Of a DNA stretch of 29,726 bases, positions 1 to 7,820 are shown in pieces. Numbering within the stretch: the first letter of the stretch is position 1; every line of letters begins with the position of its first letter. The notes beneath the pieces are model-generated. The model was not told where the DNA came from, did not search any database, and worked only from the letters and a program-made list of their open reading frames with translations. Position numbers and translations under genes: made by a program. The stretch is from CAZTGZ01 sp044339595 (GTDB lineage: Bacteria; Bacteroidota; Bacteroidia; NS11-12g; UBA9320), in the NCBI GenBank assembly GCA_044339595.1, contig JBIIVF010000013.1:1-29726 (forward strand). The letters are read 5' to 3'.

Positions 1-27
1 CCATACCAAACTGAAATTAAAATATTC

Positions 28-2463
28 TTATTGTATGAAAAGCTTAGAAGCAATTGTTTGACCATTTTTGAAAAAAACTTTCAACACATATTGTCCGGAC
101 AATACCTCAGAAAGTTTAAACACGGTGGCTTCAGTCCTCCATATTTCTTTGCCCTGCAAATCGTATAATATCACTTCTTGAAAAGGCATCGCTGTCTTTA
201 TTTGAATAATGTCGCCGCTCTTTGCAGGATTTGGATATACCACCATTTCAGACTTATTGGAAGACTTCACCGACAGATTGTTTTTGGTGCGGGTATTCGC
301 CAGCCAAACACCACGACCGTGGGTATACACGAAGAGTGCTCCATCTGTATCACGTAATTTAATCATCGGTATTTGCACATTGGGTATGGTCATTTCTTTC
401 ACCCAGGTAGTACCTCCGTCGCGGGTTGTATAAAGGCCAAAATCGGTGGCAGCTGCTATGAAATTGGTATCTACTGCATCCACTTCAACCCAATTAACCG
501 GCAACATCGAAGGCAAGTTGCCACTGACGTTTGACCAGGTGGGTTGATCGGTGTCGGCATTCCACACTTTCCAAAGACGAGGATTAGCAGAAATATTATT
601 CATGCTGAGATAGATGGTGCTTTTTTGTAGTGGATTGATCTCAATATTGCCAATAAAGCCGCCTCTGGCGTTCGTGGGCGACAAAGTGGTCATCATAAAT
701 TCTGAACCGGCCACAGCCTCTTTGGCACTTTTAACGCGGTACAACATGCTCGACTGTCCGCCAAAATAAAGCGTAGGTGATTCTTCGGGTGTCATCGCAA
801 CGGCATAAATATTTCCGGCGATGTTGTTGGTCATGGATTGCCATGTTGTTCCCTGATTGAGTGATCTCCAGATTTTCTTTTTTGTCGGGAAATACACCTG
901 ATCTCCGTTTGCCGGATTTACTTCAAAAGGATTGATGAACCAAAATCCGTCGCCACTGCTCTGAAGGGTATTGTCAATATCTGTCCACGAACTGCCGCTG
1001 TTGGTTGACCTTCTCAGGTTTCCGTTTTGCCAGGATGCGTACATCACATTGCTCTTTTGAGGATGAATGGCACAATACGCCCCATCTCCTCCTAATACTT
1101 CATTAAATCGAGGGTTCATATTCGATCCTACCCAAGTTCCGTTGTCTTGTGTGCCACCTATAATCTGAAAGCCTGCCGATGCGAAGGCTCCGGTATAAAA
1201 CTGGGTCACATTGTATCCATTGTTTAAGCTTTTGGCTCCGAATCCGGGTGTGAGGGCATTGTACTGATAAATACCGCCATCATTGCCGATGAGAAAATTC
1301 TCTTCTCCTTTGAAAAATCTTAGGGTATGATAATCGGCATGGGTGGCATCTAATTCTAACCATGTTTTTCCCCCATCGACAGAATAACCGGGTGATACCG
1401 AGATGCTTGCAATCCATTCCGGGTTAGTCGGATGTACGGCCAATTCTAAGCAGTACCATGCCCATGAATAGGATATGGTTGTACCCGGTGATGACAGGGC
1501 TGTCCAGCTAACGCCACCATCTTTCGAACGAAAACTGCTTAAATGCGAAGTGGATCCGGGTCCCATAAACTGCGCATAAATCTCTTTGGGTTGTGATTCA
1601 CAATACGCCACGGTGATGCGATTAAAGCCGGAAGTGGGTATTCCTCCGCCTAGTTTTATAGCAGCACTGCTGTTTTCATTGATTTTGTATAATCCCGTTC
1701 CGGCAATGGCGATGATGATGGTTGAATCTGAAAAAACTTCAATTTCATGAATCGGTGCGGTAGTATTGTAGAACTTTGTGAAGGTGGCGCCGCCATCTTT
1801 GCTTCGCCAAAGCCCGGTTGCATTGGTGGCCACATAGACCGTATGACTATCGGTCAGTGAATGTTTGATGTCCCAAATCTGATTGAAATTAGAGTTTACC
1901 GTCGATTTTAATTGTTCAAATGTTTTTCCATTATCGGTTGATTTAAAAACTCCTTCGCCCGAAATGCCGGCTGAATTTCCTTGAGTTTCACCCGTTCCGA
2001 AATACAGTTCATCCGCATCAAACGGATTTTGAGTGATGCAAGATGCGGCCAAAGAAATGGCATGATCATCGGCCTGTTTCCAGCTAATGCCGCGGTCATA
2101 GCTATTCCAGATTCCCCCGGATATACCTCCCGCTACGATGTGGTTGTTATCGCTGTGATCAATCAGCAAAGCCCTGGTTCTTCCGCCAACATGATTGGGG
2201 CCCCATTCCTTCACGTCAAAGAGATTACCTGATTTCTTATAATTTTTTACATCTTGCTGATACCAAAGGCTTCTCAATCCCATAGGAATTTCGCCGGCCT
2301 CATTTTGCTTCATGATGCGGTATTGCTCATAATAGCCGGGATCCGGACCCGGTTTTTCTGCCAAACCCTCAACAGGGACTGAATTGATCATAAAATGCCT
2401 GATCAACAATACAGCCAATAACATTCCTGTCAAGGCAGGAATATGCCACCATTTTAATTTCAT
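28..2463 (-). CDS. T9SS-exported Asp-box (BNR/VPS10-like) beta-propeller protein
   Basis: Predicted secreted protein of 811 residues with a sialidase/sortilin-like propeller; no enzymatic activity can be assigned. An N-terminal membrane segment (about residues 10-24) follows a short KLK stretch and serves as signal or anchor. Asp-box motifs of the type S-x-D-x-G-x-T-W recur (SYDRGISW, STDNGKTF, SKDGGATF, SKDGGVSW, SVDGGKTW, STNSGSSW, SLNQGTTW, TRDGGTTW), with GNDGG and GGTQDNGT strands typical of Bacteroidota 'glycosyl hydrolase' propellers. The last ~75 residues form a type A T9SS sorting domain: VVYPNPAKSGD, then a GQYVLKVFF strand and a final SKLFIQ. I chose ATG at 2463; a TTG three codons upstream (2472) is an alternative. 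It is the last gene of the run that begins at 4996, 13 bp after the VOC gene stop. The known family suggests extracellular polymer binding or cleavage, but catalytic residues cannot be named. Confidence 0.85.
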   Translation of the reverse strand: MKLKWWHIPALTGMLLAVLLIRHFMINSVPVEGLAEKPGPDPGYYEQYRIMKQNEAGEIPMGLRSLWYQQDVKNYKKSGNLFDVKEWGPNHVGGRTRALLIDHSDNNHIVAGGISGGIWNSYDRGISWKQADDHAISLAASCITQNPFDADELYFGTGETQGNSAGISGEGVFKSTDNGKTFEQLKSTVNSNFNQIWDIKHSLTDSHTVYVATNATGLWRSKDGGATFTKFYNTTAPIHEIEVFSDSTIIIAIAGTGLYKINENSSAAIKLGGGIPTSGFNRITVAYCESQPKEIYAQFMGPGSTSHLSSFRSKDGGVSWTALSSPGTTISYSWAWYCLELAVHPTNPEWIASISVSPGYSVDGGKTWLELDATHADYHTLRFFKGEENFLIGNDGGIYQYNALTPGFGAKSLNNGYNVTQFYTGAFASAGFQIIGGTQDNGTWVGSNMNPRFNEVLGGDGAYCAIHPQKSNVMYASWQNGNLRRSTNSGSSWTDIDNTLQSSGDGFWFINPFEVNPANGDQVYFPTKKKIWRSLNQGTTWQSMTNNIAGNIYAVAMTPEESPTLYFGGQSSMLYRVKSAKEAVAGSEFMMTTLSPTNARGGFIGNIEINPLQKSTIYLSMNNISANPRLWKVWNADTDQPTWSNVSGNLPSMLPVNWVEVDAVDTNFIAAATDFGLYTTRDGGTTWVKEMTIPNVQIPMIKLRDTDGALFVYTHGRGVWLANTRTKNNLSVKSSNKSEMVVYPNPAKSGDIIQIKTAMPFQEVILYDLQGKEIWRTEATVFKLSEVLSGQYVLKVFFKNGQTIASKLFIQ

Positions 2464-2476
2464 ACTCAACAAACAA

Positions 2477-3535
2477 TTAATTTTTTTTTCGGTTCAGTGA
2501 CAATGCCTTGAGCATCCAAACAGGCAATGGTTTTTCAGGATTTCGCTTTCTCAGATCCAAATACCAGCCAATTTTTTTAAGAATGGGTATTTTATGGGTT
2601 TCCACGAATTCTATTAAGGTTCCATCCGGATCTTCGATGTATGAAAAATGACCTGCAGCTTCGCCCATATCAAAAGAATTGCTGCTATCAACGGTAAAAG
2701 GATGTCCGGCAGATTCGCATTTCGCCTTCAGTTCTGCCATTCCGTTGATATCAAAACAAAGGTGAATAAACCCGCGATCGCCCCAAAAGCGATTTTCAAA
2801 TATGCGACGCCCCTGATTCTCTGTCAGTTGGATGAGCTCAATTTCTGTGGAGCCCAGCAAGGCACTGAATGCTCCTTTGGGTTCAACGTTTGTGGTTATT
2901 TTAACACGTCTGAAATTTCGATCTCCTCCGGGCAAGACTTTAAAGTCTTCAAACACCCCGGTTTCATCAGAAAGAACCTTTTGATATCCCAGTATTTCTG
3001 CATAAAACTTCAGGGCCCGATTCATGTCAGACACACCGATGATCACCCCTCCTACCCCTCCGGTTTGTGCTTTATTCTTTGAAAACCAGGATTTACTCTC
3101 GGTTACATTAAACCAGTTACCATAGGGATCTTTTACGAAAAAATGACGCGTTCCATCCGGAGAAGTCATCACCGTACCCGGCAAATCTGCCCCTAAACTT
3201 TTCAAATGCGCATACGCAGCATCTGCTTGGTGACACTTGATTTTACATACAAATATGCCCAAATCACCGGCACTGACTTCAAAATCAGGCAATTGTGGAG
3301 TGCGGCTTGTATATTGCCATATCTCAAAGCCCCCACCACCTTGCATACTCAAAGCCAAAATGGCATGTCGGGCATGCGGCTTTCCGCCGGTATAAGGAAG
3401 CATGAGATTGGCTTCAGCCGCTTCTTCAAATATGGGCACATCTATTTCAAAATGCTTGCGATACCAAGTCCAGGCAGCATGTACATCGGGAATACCAATG
3501 CCTACCTGTTGAATTCCGGAAATTATAACAGACAT
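2477..3535 (-). CDS. tandem VOC (glyoxalase/bleomycin-resistance fold) protein
   Basis: 352 residues with two vicinal-oxygen-chelate modules. Module 1 (about residues 7-145) starts with QQVGIGIPD and ends with DPYGNWFNVTE; module 2 (about 160-315) starts with GGVIIGVSDMNRALKFYAEILG and ends with EDPDGTLIEFVE. VOC enzymes bind one divalent metal through His/Gln/Glu ligands. Here the usual first-strand His is Gln in module 1 and Gly in module 2, while GFIHLCFD and LIEFVE in module 2 supply a His and a Glu. One module may therefore be catalytic and the other structural, but this is inference. The substrate is unknown; ring-cleaving dioxygenase, isomerase or lyase are all possible. The C-terminal tail (about 316-352) is basic. 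The ATG start lies 29 bp after the SDR stop, so it is probably co-transcribed with the PPTase and SDR genes. Confidence 0.8.
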   Translation of the reverse strand: MSVIISGIQQVGIGIPDVHAAWTWYRKHFEIDVPIFEEAAEANLMLPYTGGKPHARHAILALSMQGGGGFEIWQYTSRTPQLPDFEVSAGDLGIFVCKIKCHQADAAYAHLKSLGADLPGTVMTSPDGTRHFFVKDPYGNWFNVTESKSWFSKNKAQTGGVGGVIIGVSDMNRALKFYAEILGYQKVLSDETGVFEDFKVLPGGDRNFRRVKITTNVEPKGAFSALLGSTEIELIQLTENQGRRIFENRFWGDRGFIHLCFDINGMAELKAKCESAGHPFTVDSSNSFDMGEAAGHFSYIEDPDGTLIEFVETHKIPILKKIGWYLDLRKRNPEKPLPVWMLKALSLNRKKN

Positions 3536-3564
3536 AGTTTGCGAATATACAAGAAGGATTTGAA

Positions 3565-4365
3565 TCAGTTATTGGGATTCACCTTCGCAGCCAACCAATA
3601 AAACCATTTCTTGCTGATCGAATGAATTAAATATACCACACGTTCAGAACGGGCTATGATAATTTCAGGTTTATGAGCCTCCAATCCCTGAATGATTTTT
3701 CTCACACATACTTCCACCGGTATGCCTTTTTCCTGGCCTGCATCTTTCACGCCATGTGCTGTGCCATCTTTGGTCAAGGCAGACAATGATATCGGTGTAT
3801 TTACACGCCCGGGACAAACAATATTAACATCAATACCATGGCTTTGCATTTCAATGTGCAGCGTTTCAAAAAATCCTTGAAGGGCATGTTTGGCCGCTGC
3901 GTAAGCAGATCGTTGTGCCCAGCCAAATTTACCGGATAAACTGCTGATGACGGCAATTTGTCCGCGTTTTTGCCGGAGCATCACAGGCAATACTGTCTTG
4001 GTCAAACCAACCGTCCCGAAATAATTGATTTCCATCATTTTACGATCTATCTCTATCGGAGTCTCGGCAGCAAGAGAACGTTGACTGATGCCTCCGTTGT
4101 TGATGAGTATATCGATGCCTCCAAATCTCTTGATTACTTCCTCTACTGCCGGGGCAAAAGCAGCGCTGTTCTCCAAATCGAGCGGCAAAACGAGCGTTTC
4201 ACTGCCTTTTGATTCGCATTGAAGGCTAATTTCTTTCAACGCTTCCACATTTCTGGCAGAAAGTACGAGTCGGTTGCGCTGTGAAGCCAATTGCATGGCG
4301 AGTTCCTTGCCAATGCCTGAACTGGCACCGGTAATCCAAATAATTTTACTGTGTAGCTGTGGCAT
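3565..4365 (-). CDS. short-chain dehydrogenase/reductase (classical SDR)
   Basis: NAD(P)H-dependent oxidoreductase of 266 residues, the normal size for a classical SDR. Visible motifs are the Rossmann TGASSGIG at residues 12-19, NNGG at 89-92 in place of the usual NNAG, the catalytic Ser at about 141-142, and YAAAK at 155-159 supplying Tyr155 and Lys159. Arg38 after the second strand (LVLSARN) suggests NADPH preference. The closest general resemblance is to the DHRS7-like/membrane-associated SDR group, but the substrate cannot be read from the sequence. The ATG at 4365 lies inside the upstream PPTase gene (20-bp overlap), indicating translational coupling. The C-terminus (WFYWLAAKVNPNN) is hydrophobic but too short to call a membrane anchor. 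The pairing with a PPTase hints at acyl-carrier or lipid chemistry, which is only an inference. Confidence 0.88.
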   Translation of the reverse strand: MPQLHSKIIWITGASSGIGKELAMQLASQRNRLVLSARNVEALKEISLQCESKGSETLVLPLDLENSAAFAPAVEEVIKRFGGIDILINNGGISQRSLAAETPIEIDRKMMEINYFGTVGLTKTVLPVMLRQKRGQIAVISSLSGKFGWAQRSAYAAAKHALQGFFETLHIEMQSHGIDVNIVCPGRVNTPISLSALTKDGTAHGVKDAGQEKGIPVEVCVRKIIQGLEAHKPEIIIARSERVVYLIHSISKKWFYWLAAKVNPNN

Positions 4366-4996
4366 ACAATTCTATAGGGGTTTCATGATCAATCCAGGTC
4401 AGCAAGTATTCATCTTCCAAAATCAGGAATTTCATCCGCATGGCCGCGCGATAATCCGGCTTTTGAATGGTGGCTAGTATATATCCGGCTGATTTCGTGC
4501 TCAAATCTATTTTCAAATGTTTCCGAAAATCTACCGCTCCGGCGCCGTAATACTTAAAAAGGCTCTCTTTGGCATTCCAGATGAGGTAGTGTCCCAACAT
4601 ATCCCTTTCTTTCATCTGATCCCGTTCCTCTTCCCGAACAAATTTATGCGCAATTTTGAATATCCGCTCATCCATGCGTTCAATGTCGATGCCGGTGGAT
4701 CCATTTTTTGACACAATGGCCGCAGCGAAAATACCACTATGTGACAGCGAAATCTCTTCATTTCGGCCAACAATGAAAGGCTTTCCTTCGGCCGTTTTGA
4801 TAAATTCAAGCAACGGAAGATCCATCAGACGCATCAAGGTTAATCGAGATGCCAACGATTGCAGGTTACGGGAGTTATGGAGGGAACCTAAAACCGGGGC
4901 ATCCTGAAACAACTCCATCAGTTCGGAAACCGTTTCTGTGATTTTCCAGAGTCCAACCCTGTGATTTTGCTTATTTTCGACCTCTATAAACGGCAA
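4346..4996 (-). CDS. 4'-phosphopantetheinyl transferase (Sfp/AcpT-type)
   Basis: Transfers the phosphopantetheine arm of CoA to a serine of acyl or peptidyl carrier proteins. The 216-residue length fits the Sfp-type two-lobed fold. The two diagnostic motifs are GIDIE (residues 102-106, with metal ligands Asp104 and Glu106) and WNAKESLFK (140-148, with Trp140, Lys143 and Glu144). The conserved SLSHSG segment (83-88) precedes them. No ATG is in frame at the front, so TTG at 4996 is the best start; it faces the TTG of the WD40 gene four bases away. A TACCTTTG box 20 nt upstream lies inside the WD40 coding region. The acpP gene 4 kb away is a possible substrate, since no AcpS-type enzyme is present in this window. 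It is first in the minus-strand run and overlaps the SDR gene by 20 bp. Confidence 0.88.
   Translation of the reverse strand: MPFIEVENKQNHRVGLWKITETVSELMELFQDAPVLGSLHNSRNLQSLASRLTLMRLMDLPLLEFIKTAEGKPFIVGRNEEISLSHSGIFAAAIVSKNGSTGIDIERMDERIFKIAHKFVREEERDQMKERDMLGHYLIWNAKESLFKYYGAGAVDFRKHLKIDLSTKSAGYILATIQKPDYRAAMRMKFLILEDEYLLTWIDHETPIELYATATQ
4972..4979 (+). promoter_or_regulatory. candidate -7 box of the WD40-dcd unit
   Basis: TATTTTCG differs by one base from the Bacteroidota -7 consensus TAnnTTTG and lies 21 nt before the TTG start at 5001. It sits inside the N-terminal coding part of the PPTase gene. No convincing -33 TTG is at the right distance. Confidence 0.35.
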
Positions 4997-5000
4997 AATT

Positions 5001-5906
5001 TTGAAGATTAATGTTTCAAAGGTAGCACATTTGAGTGGTCACCGCGACAGCATTTATGCACTTTGCACCCACGGCACAAGCGAAATGCTCACAGGCAGTG
5101 CAGACGGCATGGTGGTTAAATGGTCGCCATTTGAAACAAGCGACGGAACCCTGGTGATGAAATTGCCGGCACCTGTTTACAGCCTCAGAACCAACCCTAA
5201 AGGACAAATTATCGCCGGCTCTGCGAATGGGATTTTGTATGTGGGAAATCTCCACGACTTCGAAGACGTGCGCGCTATTCAGGCGCATGTAGCCGGAATT
5301 TTCGATATCATTCCTTATATCGATGGGTATGCAACGGCTTCCGGGGATGGTACCGTGGCCATTTGGGATGCTGATTTTAATTTGGTGGTCAGACATTCGG
5401 TTTCTAAAAAAAGCATCCGAACGCTGATGGTCATGACAGACGGAATCCTTTGGTGTGGAAGCAGTGATTGGATGGTCTATTCTTTAAATCCAAATATTGG
5501 CATCACCGGCACCTTTGAAGGTCACCAACAATCTGTATTTGCCCTCAGCGCGGATCTTAAAAATCAAAGGGTTTACAGTGCCGGTCGCGATGCTCAAATC
5601 ATCCAAAGAGACCACTCCGGAACTCCTTTGCAGATGATTCCGGCCCATTTATACAGCATTCATCACCTCGATATACATCCTGAAACCGGATTGATGCTGA
5701 GTGGCAGTATGGACAAAACCATCAAAATTTGGAACACAGAGCCGTTCCAATTGCTGAAAGTGGTCGATCATGCCCGGTATGAATGTCATACGAACTGCGT
5801 GAATAAAGTTTTGTGGATTGACCCAAATCACTTTATTTCGTGCGCTGATGACCGCACCGCTATGGTGTTTCATATAGAGATAATACAAGACCATGATTTT
5901 AAGTGA
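5001..5906 (+). CDS. seven-blade WD40 repeat protein
   Basis: A 301-residue protein made almost entirely of WD40 repeats, predicted to fold as a single seven-blade beta-propeller and act as a cytoplasmic protein-interaction scaffold. Blade signatures in order: LSGHRDSIYALCTHG...VVKWSP, VYSLRTNP...ILYVGN, AHVAGIFDIIP...VAIWDA, IRTLMVM...MVYSLN, EGHQQSVFALSA...DAQIIQRD, AHLYSIHHLDIHP...TIKIWNT, and CVNKVLWIDP...TAMVFHIE. There is no signal peptide. TTG at 5001 is the only sensible start, because the first blade begins about nine residues later and the first in-frame ATG lies within it. The gene overlaps dcd by 14 bp. A role in nucleotide metabolism or as a Dcd partner is suggested by position only. 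Confidence 0.88.
   Translation: MKINVSKVAHLSGHRDSIYALCTHGTSEMLTGSADGMVVKWSPFETSDGTLVMKLPAPVYSLRTNPKGQIIAGSANGILYVGNLHDFEDVRAIQAHVAGIFDIIPYIDGYATASGDGTVAIWDADFNLVVRHSVSKKSIRTLMVMTDGILWCGSSDWMVYSLNPNIGITGTFEGHQQSVFALSADLKNQRVYSAGRDAQIIQRDHSGTPLQMIPAHLYSIHHLDIHPETGLMLSGSMDKTIKIWNTEPFQLLKVVDHARYECHTNCVNKVLWIDPNHFISCADDRTAMVFHIEIIQDHDFK
5017..5024 (-). promoter_or_regulatory. -7 box of the PPTase-SDR-VOC-T9SS run
   Basis: On the minus strand this reads TACCTTTG, a perfect match to the TAnnTTTG consensus, 20 nt before the TTG start of the PPTase gene. Transcription would begin near 5010, inside the WD40 coding sequence, giving a leader of about 14 nt. Confidence 0.6.
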
Positions 5907-6429
5907 TAAACGCATATTAGAAGAGATTGAGAAAGGCACCATTTTGATTGAACCTTTCAGACCGGATTGTTTAGGAACCAATTCTTACGATGTGCATTTA
6001 GGAAAATACTTGGCCACCTATAAAGACCGCGTTTTGGATGCCCGTCAACACAACAAAGTGGAGCATTTTGAGATTCCCATGGAAGGATTTGTGCTGCAGC
6101 CCGGTGTTCTCTATCTTGGGGTAACGGAAGAATATACCGAAACCCATGCGCATGTTCCTTTTTTGGAAGGAAAATCCAGCACCGGTCGATTGGGCATCGA
6201 CATACATGCCACCGCAGGTAAAGGTGATGTGGGTTTCTGCAATACATGGACCCTAGAAATATCCTGCGCCCAACCGGTCAGAATTTATCGCGGCATGCCC
6301 ATCGGACAGCTTATCTACTTTCATACTGAAGGTGAAATCACCAATTACTACAACAAAAAAGTAGGCGCCAAGTACAGCAAACGCACCATCAAGCCGGTAG
6401 AAAGCATGATGTGGAAGAACAAGTTTTAA
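5893..6429 (+). CDS. dcd: dCTP deaminase
   Basis: Deaminates dCTP to dUTP and ammonia, feeding dTMP synthesis; it is a cytoplasmic trimer of the dUTPase fold. The 178-residue length is typical. The phosphate-binding motif EGKSSTGRLG spans residues 92-101 (Ser95, Ser96, Arg99), and HATAGKGDVGFCNTWTLE spans 105-122, carrying the catalytic Glu122. The first-position Lys94 replaces the Arg of the usual RSS motif, a known variation. The C-terminal YSKR segment (161-164) matches the lid that closes over the nucleotide. A bifunctional dCTP deaminase/dUTPase cannot be excluded from sequence alone. The ATG at 5893 lies within the end of the WD40 gene, so its translation is probably coupled. Confidence 0.93.
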   Translation: MILSDKRILEEIEKGTILIEPFRPDCLGTNSYDVHLGKYLATYKDRVLDARQHNKVEHFEIPMEGFVLQPGVLYLGVTEEYTETHAHVPFLEGKSSTGRLGIDIHATAGKGDVGFCNTWTLEISCAQPVRIYRGMPIGQLIYFHTEGEITNYYNKKVGAKYSKRTIKPVESMMWKNKF

Positions 6430-6468
6430 GGCTGTGTGATTAAGTAATAGGTAAAACTAAACTGCTAT

Positions 6469-7053
6469 TCACCCTTCTTTCCTCATCCTTCCCAGCACCC
6501 GCTCATTTTTAATTTCCCATAAACCACGATGGTATTTGAGTTTATAAGTTGCTCTTGACCGAGCCAAACTTCCCGGGTTTTGCTGGATAATTTCAATGGA
6601 ATTTTTCTGAACAGAAGCAATGATGGCCACATGACCATAGGGATTTCCTGCATGGCCATCAAAAACAATCAGATCATCGACCTTTGGTGCGAATTTGCTC
6701 GGGTTAGCGAATTGAAGCAGGGCGCGGGCTTTATTGAAATCACCATCTGACAGCGCCGGGTTGAAAAATGATTTTGCATGGCCGTAGGAATCCGGCATTT
6801 TGTGATTCAGGTATTCATAATAATAGCGCTTTACAAACTCCACACATTGATATTTCAACCCCAGATTGTAACCATCTTCTGAGATATTTCGTCCTGCCAC
6901 ATGCGATACCGAGCCATTATAATAAACCATAACGCCATTCAAACTATCCACCACATCACCCGATTGGTGCGAACGAAAAGTAGAATGATCACAAGCAATG
7001 AGCAGACCAATCCAAAAGAAGACTATGAAATGATTGGACTTAAATCCCGACAT
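6469..7053 (-). CDS. CHAP-domain lipoprotein (putative cell-wall amidase/peptidase)
   Basis: 194 residues. The N-terminus has a hydrophobic segment (about 8-20) ending in LLIAC, a lipobox that places lipidated Cys21 at the mature end, so an outer- or inner-membrane lipoprotein facing the periplasm is predicted. The CHAP domain spans about 40-175: nucleophile Cys70 in YQCVEFVKRYY, His141 in GHVAII, and a polar residue in QQNPG (Asn159). CHAP enzymes cleave peptidoglycan amide bonds or, in one branch, glutathionylspermidine; the YQCVEFVKRYY segment resembles that amidase branch, so peptidoglycan is not certain. Its ATG shares one base with the rnc stop (TAATG), so it is translationally coupled to RNase III. 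It converges on dcd with a 39-bp gap in which I see no clear terminator. Confidence 0.85.
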   Translation of the reverse strand: MSGFKSNHFIVFFWIGLLIACDHSTFRSHQSGDVVDSLNGVMVYYNGSVSHVAGRNISEDGYNLGLKYQCVEFVKRYYYEYLNHKMPDSYGHAKSFFNPALSDGDFNKARALLQFANPSKFAPKVDDLIVFDGHAGNPYGHVAIIASVQKNSIEIIQQNPGSLARSRATYKLKYHRGLWEIKNERVLGRMRKEG

Positions 7054-7811
7054 TATTCAGGAAGTAATTTCAAGACTTCGCAGGCCTTGCGTGCGGCCAT
7101 TTGTTCTGCCTTCTTTTTGGTAAATTGTGTGGCCCGAGCTACTTCTTCACCATCAATGATGACCGCGATAGAAAATGATTTTTGGTGACTTTTTCCCTTT
7201 TCACCGGCTAGTTCAAAAGCAACGGTCGATTTTTTCCGTTGAACGTATTGATAAAGAATGCTCTTGAAGTTTTCGTTGACATTTTCCAGTTCGCCCAAGT
7301 CAAGATAGGGTTTAATGAGTTTTGCCATGATGAACTTGCGGGTTTTATCATAACCCTTATCGAGATAAATGGCACCTATCAGAGATTCCAACGCATTGCC
7401 GGCGAGGGCTTTACGCACATGGAACTGCATTTCCAGACTTCGATCAATTTCAAGAAATTCAACCAATCCTATTCTTTCTGCCAGGTTGTTCAATTGATCA
7501 CGGCTCACAATTTTGCTGCGCATTTCGGTCAGAAATCCTTCTCCTTTAAGCGCAAACTTTTTAAAGAGCAAATCAGCCACCACGGCATCGAGAATGGCAT
7601 CGCCCAAGAATTCGAGGCGTTCGTTGCTGATGTTTACAGAAATGTCTTTTGATTTTCCACTTGCGGATGCGTGTCTGAAGGCTTGATTGTACAATCCGGC
7701 ATGACGCCATGATGGATTAAACCCCAATAAATGCTTTAATCGGGCAGCATGTTTTTTGTCAGAAATCTTGTTTTGAACGAGGGAAAAAATATTTGAACCT
7801 TTTCGCTTCAA
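7053..7811 (-). CDS. rnc: ribonuclease III
   Basis: Endonuclease that cuts double-stranded RNA in rRNA precursors and structured mRNAs. It has 252 residues: the RNase III catalytic domain (about 20-160) with signature NERLEFLGDAILD (residues 63-75, with Glu67 and Asp71) and GNALESLIGAIYLD (138-151, with Glu142), then a C-terminal dsRNA-binding domain (about 180-250) ending in KKKAEQMAARKACEVLKLL. Asn139 occupies the position of the metal ligand Asp114 of the E. coli enzyme. The start is TTG at 7811, nine bases after the fabF stop; there is no better in-frame start nearby. acpP-fabF-rnc is a widely conserved gene order, which supports the call. The N-terminus carries a short basic extension before the catalytic domain. 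Confidence 0.95.
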   Translation of the reverse strand: MKRKGSNIFSLVQNKISDKKHAARLKHLLGFNPSWRHAGLYNQAFRHASASGKSKDISVNISNERLEFLGDAILDAVVADLLFKKFALKGEGFLTEMRSKIVSRDQLNNLAERIGLVEFLEIDRSLEMQFHVRKALAGNALESLIGAIYLDKGYDKTRKFIMAKLIKPYLDLGELENVNENFKSILYQYVQRKKSTVAFELAGEKGKSHQKSFSIAVIIDGEEVARATQFTKKKAEQMAARKACEVLKLLPE

Positions 7812-7820
7812 GCGATGGAC

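Noticed and set aside
2648..3082. 144-codon plus-strand frame opposite the VOC gene
   Set aside because: Antisense shadow: the minus-strand VOC protein has clear motifs through the whole stretch, and this frame has none.
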